Below are positions 63,956 through 64,000 of a stretch of DNA of 64,000 nt, piece after piece. The notes beneath the pieces are model-generated. The model did no database searches and was not told the DNA's origin. It was given only the letters and a program-made list of their open reading frames with translations. The translations under genes and the position numbers were made by a program. Source of the DNA: Bacteroidota bacterium (GTDB lineage: Bacteria; Bacteroidota; Bacteroidia; B-17B0; Aurantibacillaceae); the NCBI GenBank assembly GCA_029237825.1, contig JAQZBQ010000009.1, positions 1 through 64,000 of the forward strand. The letters are read 5' to 3'. The number at the start of each line of letters is the position of its first letter. Positions within the stretch are counted from its first letter, which is position 1.

Positions 63956-64000
63956 TCATTTTTTAGGCGGGTTGTAGTTTACAAAAAAGTTAATCCAGAT
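63956..64000 (-). CDS. 3' end of a minus-strand gene cut by the window edge
   Basis: The reverse complement of the last 45 bases reads IWINFFVNYNPPKK and a TGA stop (63956-63958), directly after the lipoprotein TGA (63953-63955). The end, 14 residues long, is protein-like (aromatic strand, then a basic tail), but no family can be assigned. Confidence 0.4.
   Translation of the reverse strand: MWINFFVNYNPPKK

Noticed and set aside
1-64000. CRISPR arrays, insertion sequences, prophage genes or toxin-antitoxin pairs
   Set aside because: No direct-repeat array with spacers, no transposase or phage motif and no toxin pair was recognised on reading the sequence and open frames.

Overview
The window is a chromosomal segment of a free-living member of the Bacteroidota; the order cannot be resolved from sequence alone. 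Evidence for this: several promoters match the Bacteroidota housekeeping pattern (TTTG, 18-19 bases, TAnnTTTG); ribosome-binding sites are weak and AT-rich; secreted proteins carry type IX secretion sorting domains; there is a PorP/SprF protein with a gliding-type PKD adhesin; and there is a complete Bat (aerotolerance) operon. No phage, insertion sequence, CRISPR array or resistance island was seen. The gene content is mostly core metabolism and envelope functions, with a notable density of signalling genes.

Layout. 1-560: rplM-rpsI ribosomal operon (minus strand, rpsI cut by the window edge). 656-3122: SatD-like gene, tRNA-Asp, lolA, aroE. 3166-8416 (minus): secreted GH26-like glycoside hydrolase, then a tight operon M23/LysM peptidase - lpxD - GAF/SpoIIE phosphatase. 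8576-11417: ilvE, purS, metK. 11476-12696 (minus): membrane histidine kinase. 12840-20577 (minus): RNase P RNA followed almost directly by a three-gene unit, a 1594-residue PKD adhesin with a type B sorting domain, a TPR/PD40 protein and PorP/SprF. 20661-27242: TPR histidine kinase, TPR-SpoIIE phosphatase and a LuxR-type response regulator, interrupted by rimO on the other strand. 27342-31366 (minus): thioredoxin-like protein, two POT peptide transporters, cold-shock protein. 31625-35910: small Cys/Lys-rich secreted protein, pntA-pntB, secreted T9SS-like protein.

35919-45580 (minus) is a nine-gene operon: moxR - transglutaminase-like membrane protein - DUF58 - BatD-like protein - batA - batB - batC - batD - batE. 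45856-49597 holds rocD, a DUF900-like hydrolase, a zinc-ribbon membrane protein and a small basic secreted protein. 49727-52335 is bioB - WG-repeat protein - bioF. 52593-54993 (minus) pairs an ECF sigma factor with a single-pass membrane protein that may be its partner. 55254-60253 (minus) is alaS followed by a TPR-SpoIIE phosphatase that starts inside the alaS stop. 60461-63955 is M23 peptidase - APC permease - lipoprotein, and the 3' end of one more minus-strand gene enters at the right edge.

Themes. Three SpoIIE/PP2C phosphatases, two histidine kinases, one response regulator and one ECF sigma factor lie within 64 kb, so the region is rich in regulators with TPR sensor parts. Unusual start codons are frequent on the minus strand: at least four genes appear to begin with TTG, three with GTG, and the PorP/SprF gene seems to begin with ATC one base after the upstream stop. 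The strongest candidates for unusual biology are the PKD/PD40/PorP unit behind rnpB, the transglutaminase inside the MoxR-Bat operon, and the ECF sigma factor with its noncanonical membrane partner. No wholly new system can be claimed from sequence reading alone.
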